This document shows, in pieces, positions 41,060-49,400 of a stretch of DNA of 52,201 nt. The DNA comes from an uncultured Desulfovibrio sp. Lineage in GTDB: Bacteria > Desulfobacterota > Desulfovibrionia > Desulfovibrionales > Desulfovibrionaceae. The notes under the pieces were generated by a model. That model was not told the origin of the DNA. It saw nothing but the letters and a program-made list of their open reading frames with translations, and made no database searches. The first letter of the stretch is position 1. Each line of letters opens with the position of its first letter. The translations under genes were made by a program, and so were the position numbers. The stretch is taken from assembly GCA_900553065.1 (NCBI GenBank), contig USBZ01000007.1, positions 1 to 52,201 on the forward strand. The letters run 5' to 3'.

Positions 41060-42766
41060 TTAGTCGTTGAACTTCTGCTTGAGAAGGTCGCCGAGGGTCT
41101 GGCTGATGCTGTTGTCGCCGGAATGATAATCCTTGGGCTTGCGACGTTCTTCATCGTCCTTGATCTGCTTGATGGAGAGGCCGAGACGGCGTTCATCAGC
41201 GGAAACATGGATGATCTTGGCCTGAACGGTGTCGCCTTCCTTGTAGAGTTCGGAAGGAGACTTCACCTTCTTGCCGAGTTCGGTCACATGGATGAGGCCT
41301 TCGATGCCTTCTTCCACTTCCACGAACAGGCCGAAGTCGGTCACGTTGGTCACGGTGCCGGTGATGATGTTGCCCACGGGATAGCGGGCGGGCACGCTGC
41401 TCCAGGGATCTTCGGTGAGCTGCTTCATGCCGAGGGTGAACTTTTCGTTCTCCTGATCCACGGTGAGAACCTTGGCCTGCACAACGTCGCCGACCTTGTA
41501 CAGTTCGCCGGGATGGCGCAGCTTCTTGGTCCAGGAAATGTCGGACACATGGATGAGGCCGTCGATGCCGTCTTCGATGCCGATGAACATGCCGAATTCG
41601 GTGATGTTCTTGATCACGCCTTCAATGACGGTGCCTTCGGGGAAGCGTTCGCCGACGAGTTCCCAGGGATTGGGCTTGACCTGCTTCATGCCGAGGGAGA
41701 TGCGCTTCTTTTCGCTGTCCACGCCGAGGATGACGACTTCAACTTCGTCGCCCTGATGCACCATCTGGGAAGGATGACGGAGCTTGCGGGTCCAGGACAT
41801 TTCGGAAATGTGCACGAGGCCTTCCACGCCGGGTTCGAGTTCCACGAACACGCCGTAGTCAACAAGGTTGGTCACCTTGCCGGTGTGGTGGGAGCCTTCG
41901 GGGAAGCGGGCGGTGATGTCCTGCCAGGGATCGGGCACGAGCTGCTTCAGGCCGAGAGAAACCTTCTGGTTTTCCTTGTCGAAGGAAAGAACCTTGAGTT
42001 CCAGTTCCTGTCCGAGGGAGACCATTTCGCGAGGATGGCGAATGCGCTTCCAGGACATATCGGTGATGTGCAGAAGACCGTCGAGACCGCCGAGGTCGAC
42101 GAACACGCCGTATTCGGTGATGTTCTTGGCCTTGCCCTTGACGATCTGGCCTTCGGCCAGGGTCTGGAGCAGAGCGCTGCGCTTGGTATCGCGTTCTTCT
42201 TCGAGCAGCACGCGGCGGGAAACGATCACGTTGCTGCGGCGACGGTTGATCTTGAGCACGCGGAATTCAAACTGCTGGTTGACGAGAGCATCCATGTCGG
42301 GCACAGGACGCAGATCGACATGGGAACCGGGCAGGAAGGCCTCCACGCCGCCGAGATCGACGGTGTAGCCGCCCTTGATGCGGCGGGTGATGGTGCCGGT
42401 GATGACGCCGTTCTTTTCCAGCACTTCTTCGAGCTGGTCGAACAGCTGCATACGCTTGGCCTTGTCGAACGAAAGCGTGATGGTGCCATCCATTTCGTTC
42501 TTGCGGGCAACGTACACATCGACGCGGTCGCCGACCTTGACCGTTATATTGCCCTGAGCGTCCCGAAATTCTTCAGCGGGGATCTGGCCTTCGGACTTGA
42601 AGTTCACGTCCACCAGCACAGTATCGTCGTCCACGCGCACGACTTCGCCCTTGACGATGGAACCTTCTTCGAGGTCGCCCATATCAGGGTTGAGATAGTC
42701 TTCGAGTGCGCTCGCAAAGCTCATTTCGGAATCGATTTGGTTTTCCATGTTCTCGGCAGTTGCCAT
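41060..42766 (-). CDS. rpsA: 30S ribosomal protein S1
   Basis: A 568-residue bS1 with six S1 RNA-binding repeats (about 90 residues each from residue 30 to 540) and a short acidic N-terminus. The repeats carry the family segments GGLDGLLHITDMSW, VEGLVHISEMSW and IDGLIHVSDISW. It helps position mRNA on the ribosome. Length is close to the 557 residues of E. coli. GGAGGA precedes the ATG. The leader has a small hairpin and a good promoter. It is not co-transcribed with cmk or ihfB, as it is in E. coli. Confidence 0.98.
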   Translation of the reverse strand: MATAENMENQIDSEMSFASALEDYLNPDMGDLEEGSIVKGEVVRVDDDTVLVDVNFKSEGQIPAEEFRDAQGNITVKVGDRVDVYVARKNEMDGTITLSFDKAKRMQLFDQLEEVLEKNGVITGTITRRIKGGYTVDLGGVEAFLPGSHVDLRPVPDMDALVNQQFEFRVLKINRRRSNVIVSRRVLLEEERDTKRSALLQTLAEGQIVKGKAKNITEYGVFVDLGGLDGLLHITDMSWKRIRHPREMVSLGQELELKVLSFDKENQKVSLGLKQLVPDPWQDITARFPEGSHHTGKVTNLVDYGVFVELEPGVEGLVHISEMSWTRKLRHPSQMVHQGDEVEVVILGVDSEKKRISLGMKQVKPNPWELVGERFPEGTVIEGVIKNITEFGMFIGIEDGIDGLIHVSDISWTKKLRHPGELYKVGDVVQAKVLTVDQENEKFTLGMKQLTEDPWSSVPARYPVGNIITGTVTNVTDFGLFVEVEEGIEGLIHVTELGKKVKSPSELYKEGDTVQAKIIHVSADERRLGLSIKQIKDDEERRKPKDYHSGDNSISQTLGDLLKQKFND

Positions 42767-42796
42767 ACGGATCCTCCAACCTAAACAAACAGATTT

Positions 42797-42813
42797 CTGC
42801 CCTCGTCGGGCAG
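42797..42813 (-). promoter_or_regulatory. Hairpin in the rpsA leader
   Basis: CTGCCC (42797-42802) pairs with GGGCAG (42808-42813) about 30 bases before the rpsA start codon, inside the predicted leader. E. coli rpsA is regulated by S1 through leader hairpins; a similar role here is inference. Confidence 0.4.
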
Positions 42814-42820
42814 GTCTCTC

Positions 42821-42849
42821 TACATAGCAGGAATGTCATGGATACACAA
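42821..42849 (-). promoter_or_regulatory. rpsA promoter
   Basis: On the minus strand TTGTGT (42849 to 42844), 17-base spacer, TATGTA (42826 to 42821). It gives a leader of about 45-50 bases. Confidence 0.6.
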
Positions 42850-42984
42850 GTCGTTTCTTTCCCGCTTTCCGGGAAAAGGGCGTTTTTCCTTCTCGTCCGC
42901 AATCTGGACGCAAAAAAGGAAACCATCTATGCTTCAGCAAAGCAACACGCTCAAAAAATGATGTAAAAGGAACGTTCAAAAGGC

Positions 42985-43962
42985 ATGGATAACGAAAGGG
43001 ACAGCAGGGCTCTTTCCGTCAGCCGGGCGGAATCGGGTCAGAAACTTCTCAATTTTCTTCAGCGCCGCATCAACGCGCCCGTGAGCGATTTTCACCGCTG
43101 GATACGCACCGGTCAGGTGCGCGTCAACGGCGCAAGGGCCCGCGCCTTCGACCGGCTGAACGAAAACGATCTCGTACGGGTGCCGCCCTTTGCCGAGCGC
43201 CTGCCAGCAGGAAGCGGCGCGTCTGCGCCCACTTCTGCGCCCGCAGGAAAAAAACGCTCCAGACTCACCGTCGTTTTCGAGGATGAGGACGTTCTCGTGC
43301 TGGCCAAGCCCGCCGGTCTTCCGGTGCAGGGCGGCACGGGTCACAAGGAAAGCGTGGCCTCCATTCTTGCCGAAGAGCGCGCTCATGCGGACTTTGTCCC
43401 TGCGCCCGTGCATCGTCTGGACAGAGACACCTCCGGTCTGCTCGTGGCTGGCAAGACCTACGCGGCCGTGCGCCTTCTGACGGACGCCCTTGCCGGAAGA
43501 AACGACGAAAGGCCGGGCAAGGAATATCTGGCATGGGTGGAAGGAACATGGAAGCTGCCCTCGCCTTCCGAGCTTCGGGACTTTCTTGCCAAAGACAGGC
43601 AGGAGCAGCGCGTACGAAGCCGTGCCCCGGAGAAGGATTCCGAAGCAAAGGAAGCCCGCTGCATCGTGACATGCCTGACGGAACGAACCATACACGGGCA
43701 TTCTTACACGCTGCTTCTCATCCGTCTTCTTACCGGACGCACGCATCAGATACGCGTGCAGCTCGCGGAACGGGGGCACCCCATTGCCGGCGATCCGTGG
43801 TACGGCAGACCGGGAAGGCAGGAAGGAGACCTGAAGCTGCATGCCTTCCGTCTCTCCATTCCCGTTCCGGGCGGAAGAAGGCGCACATTCCGCCTTCTCC
43901 CTCCGTGGAAAGATCCCTGGAAGGCCGAACTTCCGTCATCTCTTCCCGACCCGGAAGTCTGA
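42985..43962 (+). CDS. RluC/RluD family pseudouridine synthase
   Basis: A 325-residue enzyme that converts uridine to pseudouridine in 23S rRNA. The N-terminal S4 RNA-binding domain (SDFHRWIRTGQVRVNG) is followed by the catalytic domain with Asp146 in HRLDRDTSG and the GRTHQIRVQ motif near residue 252. Site specificity within the RluA/C/D group cannot be told. It converges with pbpC with only 2 bases between the stop codons and no terminator between them. Confidence 0.92.
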   Translation: MDNERDSRALSVSRAESGQKLLNFLQRRINAPVSDFHRWIRTGQVRVNGARARAFDRLNENDLVRVPPFAERLPAGSGASAPTSAPAGKKRSRLTVVFEDEDVLVLAKPAGLPVQGGTGHKESVASILAEERAHADFVPAPVHRLDRDTSGLLVAGKTYAAVRLLTDALAGRNDERPGKEYLAWVEGTWKLPSPSELRDFLAKDRQEQRVRSRAPEKDSEAKEARCIVTCLTERTIHGHSYTLLLIRLLTGRTHQIRVQLAERGHPIAGDPWYGRPGRQEGDLKLHAFRLSIPVPGGRRRTFRLLPPWKDPWKAELPSSLPDPEV

Positions 43963-43964
43963 AC

Positions 43965-46304
43965 TCAGGGAACGGTTCGTACCGTCACCTTCCGCGACGA
44001 GGCCCGGCCTCTGTCATCCACGACACGCAGCTCCTGCACGCCGTCTTCCGGATACCAGAGCAGCGTCTCTCCCGGTGCCGCCCTGCCGATGAAGCGCCCG
44101 CCCACGAACCAGAACAGGGCTTTTGCGTCGGCATCAACGCCGGCCTCCAGAGGAATGGCCGTTCTCTGCGGCGCGGAAAGACTGCGCTGATAGATCACGC
44201 CGTCCTTGGGGGAGATCATGCGGGGAGGCATGCCGGAAACGCGCTCCTGCCCGCAGCCGGGGCCGAAGGGCGGAGGAGGCGGCTTGACCACGCCCGCCTG
44301 CAGAAACTGCTTCCGCAGATCGGAAGGCCAGAACTCCCAGACCACTTCCTCCGTTCGACCCGGAACGGGCTCACAAGCCCGCAGGCCTGTTTCCCTGTCG
44401 ATGAGAATGGTTCGGAACACGCCCGAAGAACGGGTCGGCGACCGGCCGGGAATATACCAGGTTTCCGTCGTATCTTCGCAAAGCGACGTATCCAGATCCC
44501 CCGTGGCGGTACAGACCTTTTCCCGAATGATGTTGAGTCCTTCCTGCTGACGGGGCACAATATCGGCGAAGGATCTGTCGGATGAGGCCAGCGCCTGGGC
44601 GATGTCGGTGAAAAGCGGCGCGGCGACCTCGCCTCCCACGAGCAGAGGATTGGGAGAGTTGTCGAAGTTTCCCACCCATACCACCAGCACATAGGGACCG
44701 GCCACACCCGCCGTCCAGGCATCGCGAAAGCCGTTGGATGTACCGGTCTTGAAACGCAGAGGAACAGGGCCGGAAAAGGACCGGACAAAATGCACCTCGT
44801 CCTCCAGCATACGCAGCGTAACTATGGCGGCCTCCGGGGAAAGCAGGGCCACAGCAGGCGCGGCAGGCTCTCCGGTAAAAAGCCGGGGCTGCCGCCATAC
44901 GCCCCGATTCGCCAGCATGGCGTACAGGCCGCCAAGCTCACGCATGGTCACTTCCGCGCCGCCGAGAACAAGACTCAGCCCGTAATGCTCCTCGCTGAAG
45001 GGAAGCTCCACCCCGGCTCTTTTCAAAAAGGCGTACAGCCCCGGTCTGAGCTTTGATGCCAGCATGATGGCGGGAATGTTGCGGCTTGACCGCAGCGCCT
45101 CCTCGGCGGGAAGAGGTCCGCGAAAAATACGGTCGAAATTTTCCGGATCATAGCCGCCGAAGCTCCGAGGAGAATCCTCAAGAAGCGTTCGCGGATGGAT
45201 CAGCCCCTGATCCAGCGCCATGCCGTAAATGAAAGGCTTGAGCGTGGAGCCCGGAGAACGGCGGGCACGCGTGCCGTCCACCTGACCAAAGATCGCCTCG
45301 TTGAAAAAATCCGCCGAACCGGCCAGCGCCCGGATCTCCATGCTGGGCCAGTGAATGACGAGCGCCGCCGCATTGTTCAGCCCGTACCGCCTGCCCCGGG
45401 CGGCAAAACCCTTCAGCGCCCGCTCCAGAAGCTGCTGCATACGCCGGTCGATATACGTTCGTACCGGCTCTCCATTCCCCGACCGGGAAAGAAGCGAGCT
45501 CGACACATGCGGAGCCTCGAAGGGTAGCTCGGAAGGCCCGTGCACGCGCAACGGCGAAAGCACGCCCTCATGGTTCGCCAGAAAAACGCCGGAGCGAAAC
45601 GCGCCGTTCTTTCCCTGAGCTTCGGAGACATCGCCTGTGACAAGACGCGTCACCCTTGCGCGCGCCCGCTCGAACTCCGGCCCGTTCAGAGGATTGCGCC
45701 TCACGGGATTCTGAGGCACGGCCGCCAGCGCGAGGCTTTCAGACAGTGAAAGACGGGCGGCAGGCACATGAAAATACAGGCGCGCCGCCGCGCCTATGCC
45801 CTCCACGTTGCCGCCGTAGGGCGCAAGATTGAAATAGGCCTCAAGAATCTCGTTCTTGTCGTAGTGGCGTTCGTACTGCAGCGCCCGGAGCATCTGTTCC
45901 AGCTTGCCCGGCAGCGTATCCGTGGTCAGGCCGAGCCGAAGACGCGCCACCTGCATAGTGATGGTGGATCCGCCCATGCGACGGGAGCCGCCGAGCATGG
46001 AAAAGGCGGCCCGCAGCAGAGAAAGCGGATTCACGCCCGGGTGTCGATAAAAATACCTGTCCTCATAGAGGAGTACGGCATTCACGGCTTCCGGCGCCAC
46101 GTCGTGAAGGGCCACGCGCACCCGGTACTTCTCATCCTCCGTCAGCCCCATGCGGAGAAGCTGCCCGTCGGCGCTCAAGACCACGGGAGAAAAGGCCACA
46201 CCGTCGAGAAGCGGAGGCTTCGGGCTGCATGCCAGCCAGCCCACAAGCACCAGCACGGGAACGAGAATCACCGCCGCAAGAGCTTTCAGAATAATGCCGC
46301 GCAC
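43965..46304 (-). CDS. pbpC: Penicillin-binding protein 1C
   Basis: A 779-residue bifunctional inner-membrane enzyme for peptidoglycan. After an N-terminal anchor come the GT51 glycosyltransferase domain (YEDRYFYRHPGVN, with catalytic Glu80, and GGSTITMQVARL), the transpeptidase domain (Ser353 in STLK, SSRN and KTGTS) and a C-terminal BiPBP_C domain. The start is given as GTG at 46304, with AAGAGG upstream; an ATG at 46373 would add 23 residues that lie across a 17-base inverted repeat. It follows the alpha-2-macroglobulin gene on the same strand, a pairing known in many Gram-negatives, where the two act together in the periplasm. Confidence 0.93.
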   Translation of the reverse strand: MRGIILKALAAVILVPVLVLVGWLACSPKPPLLDGVAFSPVVLSADGQLLRMGLTEDEKYRVRVALHDVAPEAVNAVLLYEDRYFYRHPGVNPLSLLRAAFSMLGGSRRMGGSTITMQVARLRLGLTTDTLPGKLEQMLRALQYERHYDKNEILEAYFNLAPYGGNVEGIGAAARLYFHVPAARLSLSESLALAAVPQNPVRRNPLNGPEFERARARVTRLVTGDVSEAQGKNGAFRSGVFLANHEGVLSPLRVHGPSELPFEAPHVSSSLLSRSGNGEPVRTYIDRRMQQLLERALKGFAARGRRYGLNNAAALVIHWPSMEIRALAGSADFFNEAIFGQVDGTRARRSPGSTLKPFIYGMALDQGLIHPRTLLEDSPRSFGGYDPENFDRIFRGPLPAEEALRSSRNIPAIMLASKLRPGLYAFLKRAGVELPFSEEHYGLSLVLGGAEVTMRELGGLYAMLANRGVWRQPRLFTGEPAAPAVALLSPEAAIVTLRMLEDEVHFVRSFSGPVPLRFKTGTSNGFRDAWTAGVAGPYVLVVWVGNFDNSPNPLLVGGEVAAPLFTDIAQALASSDRSFADIVPRQQEGLNIIREKVCTATGDLDTSLCEDTTETWYIPGRSPTRSSGVFRTILIDRETGLRACEPVPGRTEEVVWEFWPSDLRKQFLQAGVVKPPPPPFGPGCGQERVSGMPPRMISPKDGVIYQRSLSAPQRTAIPLEAGVDADAKALFWFVGGRFIGRAAPGETLLWYPEDGVQELRVVDDRGRASSRKVTVRTVP

Positions 46305-46320
46305 AAACGCCAAGCCTCTT

Positions 46321-46361
46321 TGTTCCGTTGCCCGGAAGTGATGTTTCCGGGCAACGGAACA
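46321..46361 (-). promoter_or_regulatory. Hairpin between the alpha-2-macroglobulin gene and pbpC
   Basis: Perfect 17-base inverted repeat (46321-46337 with 46345-46361, 7-base loop) just before the likely GTG start of pbpC. It has no T run on the minus strand, where AAGAGG follows. It may act as an mRNA processing or attenuation element. Confidence 0.55.
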
Positions 46362-46462
46362 CATACATTTCAAAGTGTTAAAGCAACAAACCTGCTGACC
46401 TGATCTCAGCGATCCGCACAGTAAGCCGGAAACCTTATCACGCTTCCGGCATCCCGCACCGG

Positions 46463-49400
46463 CTATTCCACCGTGATGCTTCCGCCCGAAGAGAAGGCAT
46501 GAACGCTTCGGCGATACATGGCCTCGCCCTGCACGGGAGGCACGGCGTAAACGCCCCTGTTGACCGCACGGATGCGGTAGGTGAACGTCACCGTATCCGT
46601 TCCGAGATCGGCAAACAGGATCATACGGTCTTCCCTGCGGTCGGCCAGAATCGAATCGTTCAGCTCTGGAGATTCCGCCGTCACCGGCGTTGAAAGATCC
46701 ATTTCAAAGCCGCCGGGCAGCATGTCGATGATGACGGCATCATCAAGGCGGCCGCCGTAGGCGCGGGCCGTCACGGATACCGTCACCGCATCGCCCTGAC
46801 GCACATGCGTGACATCAAGGCCCTCGGCGTCAAGATAGCGCCTTCTGACCTCCATCCCCTCAAAGCTCTCTCCTTCCGGCATACGGCGGTCAAAGCCGAG
46901 GTCGGAGACCTCCCAGTACAGGGTTGCGCCGCCTTCCGGTACCGTCAGGTCATACAGGCCGCATCCGGGAGCAGAAAGCGTAAGCATGGCGTTCACGTCC
47001 TCAGGCAACGCCGAATCCGAGTGAAAGCCCGGCTGCATGCGGGTACAGCGAAGCGTCACACCGTCCGGCAGAGGCGCGGCCTTTTCCATGTCCAGCAGGG
47101 CGCGCACGGCCAGCGCCGCCGACAGGCTCACATATCTGCCGCCGTTCGTGGCATCGAAAAGCTCATCCACAAGCGCGGCACGCATATCCTCCAGCTTTCC
47201 GGGGAACTGCCGTGCCAGAACGGAAGCGCGCAGGCTGAGGGAGGCAAGCATATCAAGCCTGCTTTCCCTGAAATCGGCGCCGGGGCTGCGGTACATGGCA
47301 AGAAGCGCTTCGGCATCGTCCTTCAGCCGCATGACGGCACAGGACGCCGCTAGAAGCGACGAGGTCACATCCTCTCTCCAGCCGGGGAAACGTTCCTCCA
47401 GGTTGCGGATAAGCTGCTCCAGCGACCTGGTGGTGATGCGCCCCTCCCGGGTGAGCACCCACAATCCGTAGGCCTGCTCACGCCCTTCCTCCAGCGAGGA
47501 AGGCACCCGATCCACCGCCCGTTCCAGCGCGCTGAACACATCGGCAAGAAGGCCGCCGGGAAGCGCCGCGCCGTTCTCGCGCATGGTCAGAAGAAAATCG
47601 GCGGCATAGGCCGTCACCAGAAGATCCGGCTCCCCGCCCGGCCAGAGCGACACGCCGCGCCAGGTCAGTGCGGATTCCACCGCGCCGAGCGCCTCATCCA
47701 GCCTTTCGCGGGCCAGACGTGCCGTTTCTTCCGGCGTACGCCCCGTGTCGGAAAAGAATTCCGGCCGGTTCATGAGCAGCGCATACGGCATGGCCCGGCT
47801 GACGGTCTGCTCCACGCAGGAGTACGGATACGACTCAAGATACCGGATCAGTCCGCGCAGAGCAGGCAGCGGCATGGCCGACACGGAGGCCGAACCTTCC
47901 GCATGATACGGATACAGCTCCCGGCCCGTGCTCAACGTCATCGACGACGTGGTCGAGCCCACACGAAGACTCTCACGCAGAGGCGATGCGGGCCGTACGG
48001 AAAGCGACGCCGTACGGCGGGCCTCCACGCCTTCTCCCGAAATGATAAACGTTACTTCCGCATTGCCCGGAACGTCCTCCGCTTCCACGCGGAACGGCAG
48101 CACGAGTTCCGCCCCCGGCTCCACCGTTATGTCGGCAGGCGGGGCATCCACCAGTCGAAGAGCCTCCCCGACCTGCAGCGAAAGCCCCGCATGAAGCGCG
48201 GCTGAGGTATTGTTGGCCACGGCTACGGACGCCTCGAACACGTCGCCGGGCGAAGCCAGCACCGGAAGCTGCGGCGTGATGACCACATTCCCCCTGACCA
48301 CCACATCCGCTTCGGCGTTGCCCGCCGTCTGCGGCGAAGCCGCCACCGCCATGACGCGCACCGTACCGCTGTAATAGCCGGGCACGGGTATGTCGAAACG
48401 CTGCTCCCCTTCCTTCACGTCCACAAGGCCGGACCAGAACGTCATGGGCGGCTCGTTTCTGCGCTTGAAGGGATTATGGAAACGGCCTCCGGCCATGCCC
48501 ATGTCGCCGCCGAAGGCAGGCAGGGGGAAACTGCCGTGTTCGGGCATGAGCAGATCAAACATCTGCCGTGTTTCCACTTCCAGCGCCCGGTCGCGCAGAA
48601 GATAGCGCAGAGGATCCGGCGTGGGGAACGCCGTCAGGCGAAGCACTCCCTCATCCACCGCAAAAAGAAACGCCTTGCCCGCATGAGGAGAGTGAAGCGT
48701 TACGGGAATGCTTTCTCCCGGCTTCACCGGCGCTGAAGGCACGTCGAGACGCAGCTTCATGTCGCGACGCCCCACATTTACGGAAACAGGCGCCACGGCA
48801 AAAGCATACGGATTCATGAATACATCCGGCGACGAGAGAGAACGCACCAGCGAAACACTGACGTATGCACGGCCTTCGAAGTCTTCCGGCACGTCGATTT
48901 CCTGCACGCTGTCCCCGGCAGGCGCATGGAACCAGCGCCAGGCCGCCACGCTGTCGCGCTCAATGGTGAGAAGGCCGGTTCCCTCGTACGGCGAGGAAAG
49001 AAACACCTTCACCTTTCCGCCGGACGCAAGCTCCGTGCTGTCCAGGTGCATACGCAGGGAGGACGACGGCAGTGACGTCTGCGTTGCCGGGCGCAGATCG
49101 CCGTTTCCGGCAACGGTAAAAGGCACGCGGGCCATGCTCCGGCCCGAGGCGTCGCACACTTCAAGAAGGAACTCTCCGCAGATATCGGAAGGCAACGTCC
49201 AGCGCAGATGCCCGTCGGCATCAAAAGACTGCGTGGAAGCTCTTACCACGCTGTCCACGGGAGTGTCCTCATAGCGGTAACGCCCGTCCGCGTCCGTAAC
49301 AAGCGAAGTCACATAGCTTCTGGCGGACACACGGAAGGAAAGTTCGCCGGGATCCGCCGGCGCAAGATCGGGGCCTACCGCCACGAACTCCAGCGCGGCG

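Noticed and set aside
41123..42784. Plus-strand open frame antisense to rpsA, and a similar one at 50036-52084 over the alpha-2-macroglobulin gene
   Set aside because: The translated sequences are low-complexity mirror images of the real genes, with no supporting ribosome binding site or homology.
42838..42966. Short plus-strand frame (42 codons) between the rpsA promoter and the pseudouridine synthase gene
   Set aside because: It has no good ribosome binding site, no recognisable similarity and overlaps the rpsA promoter.
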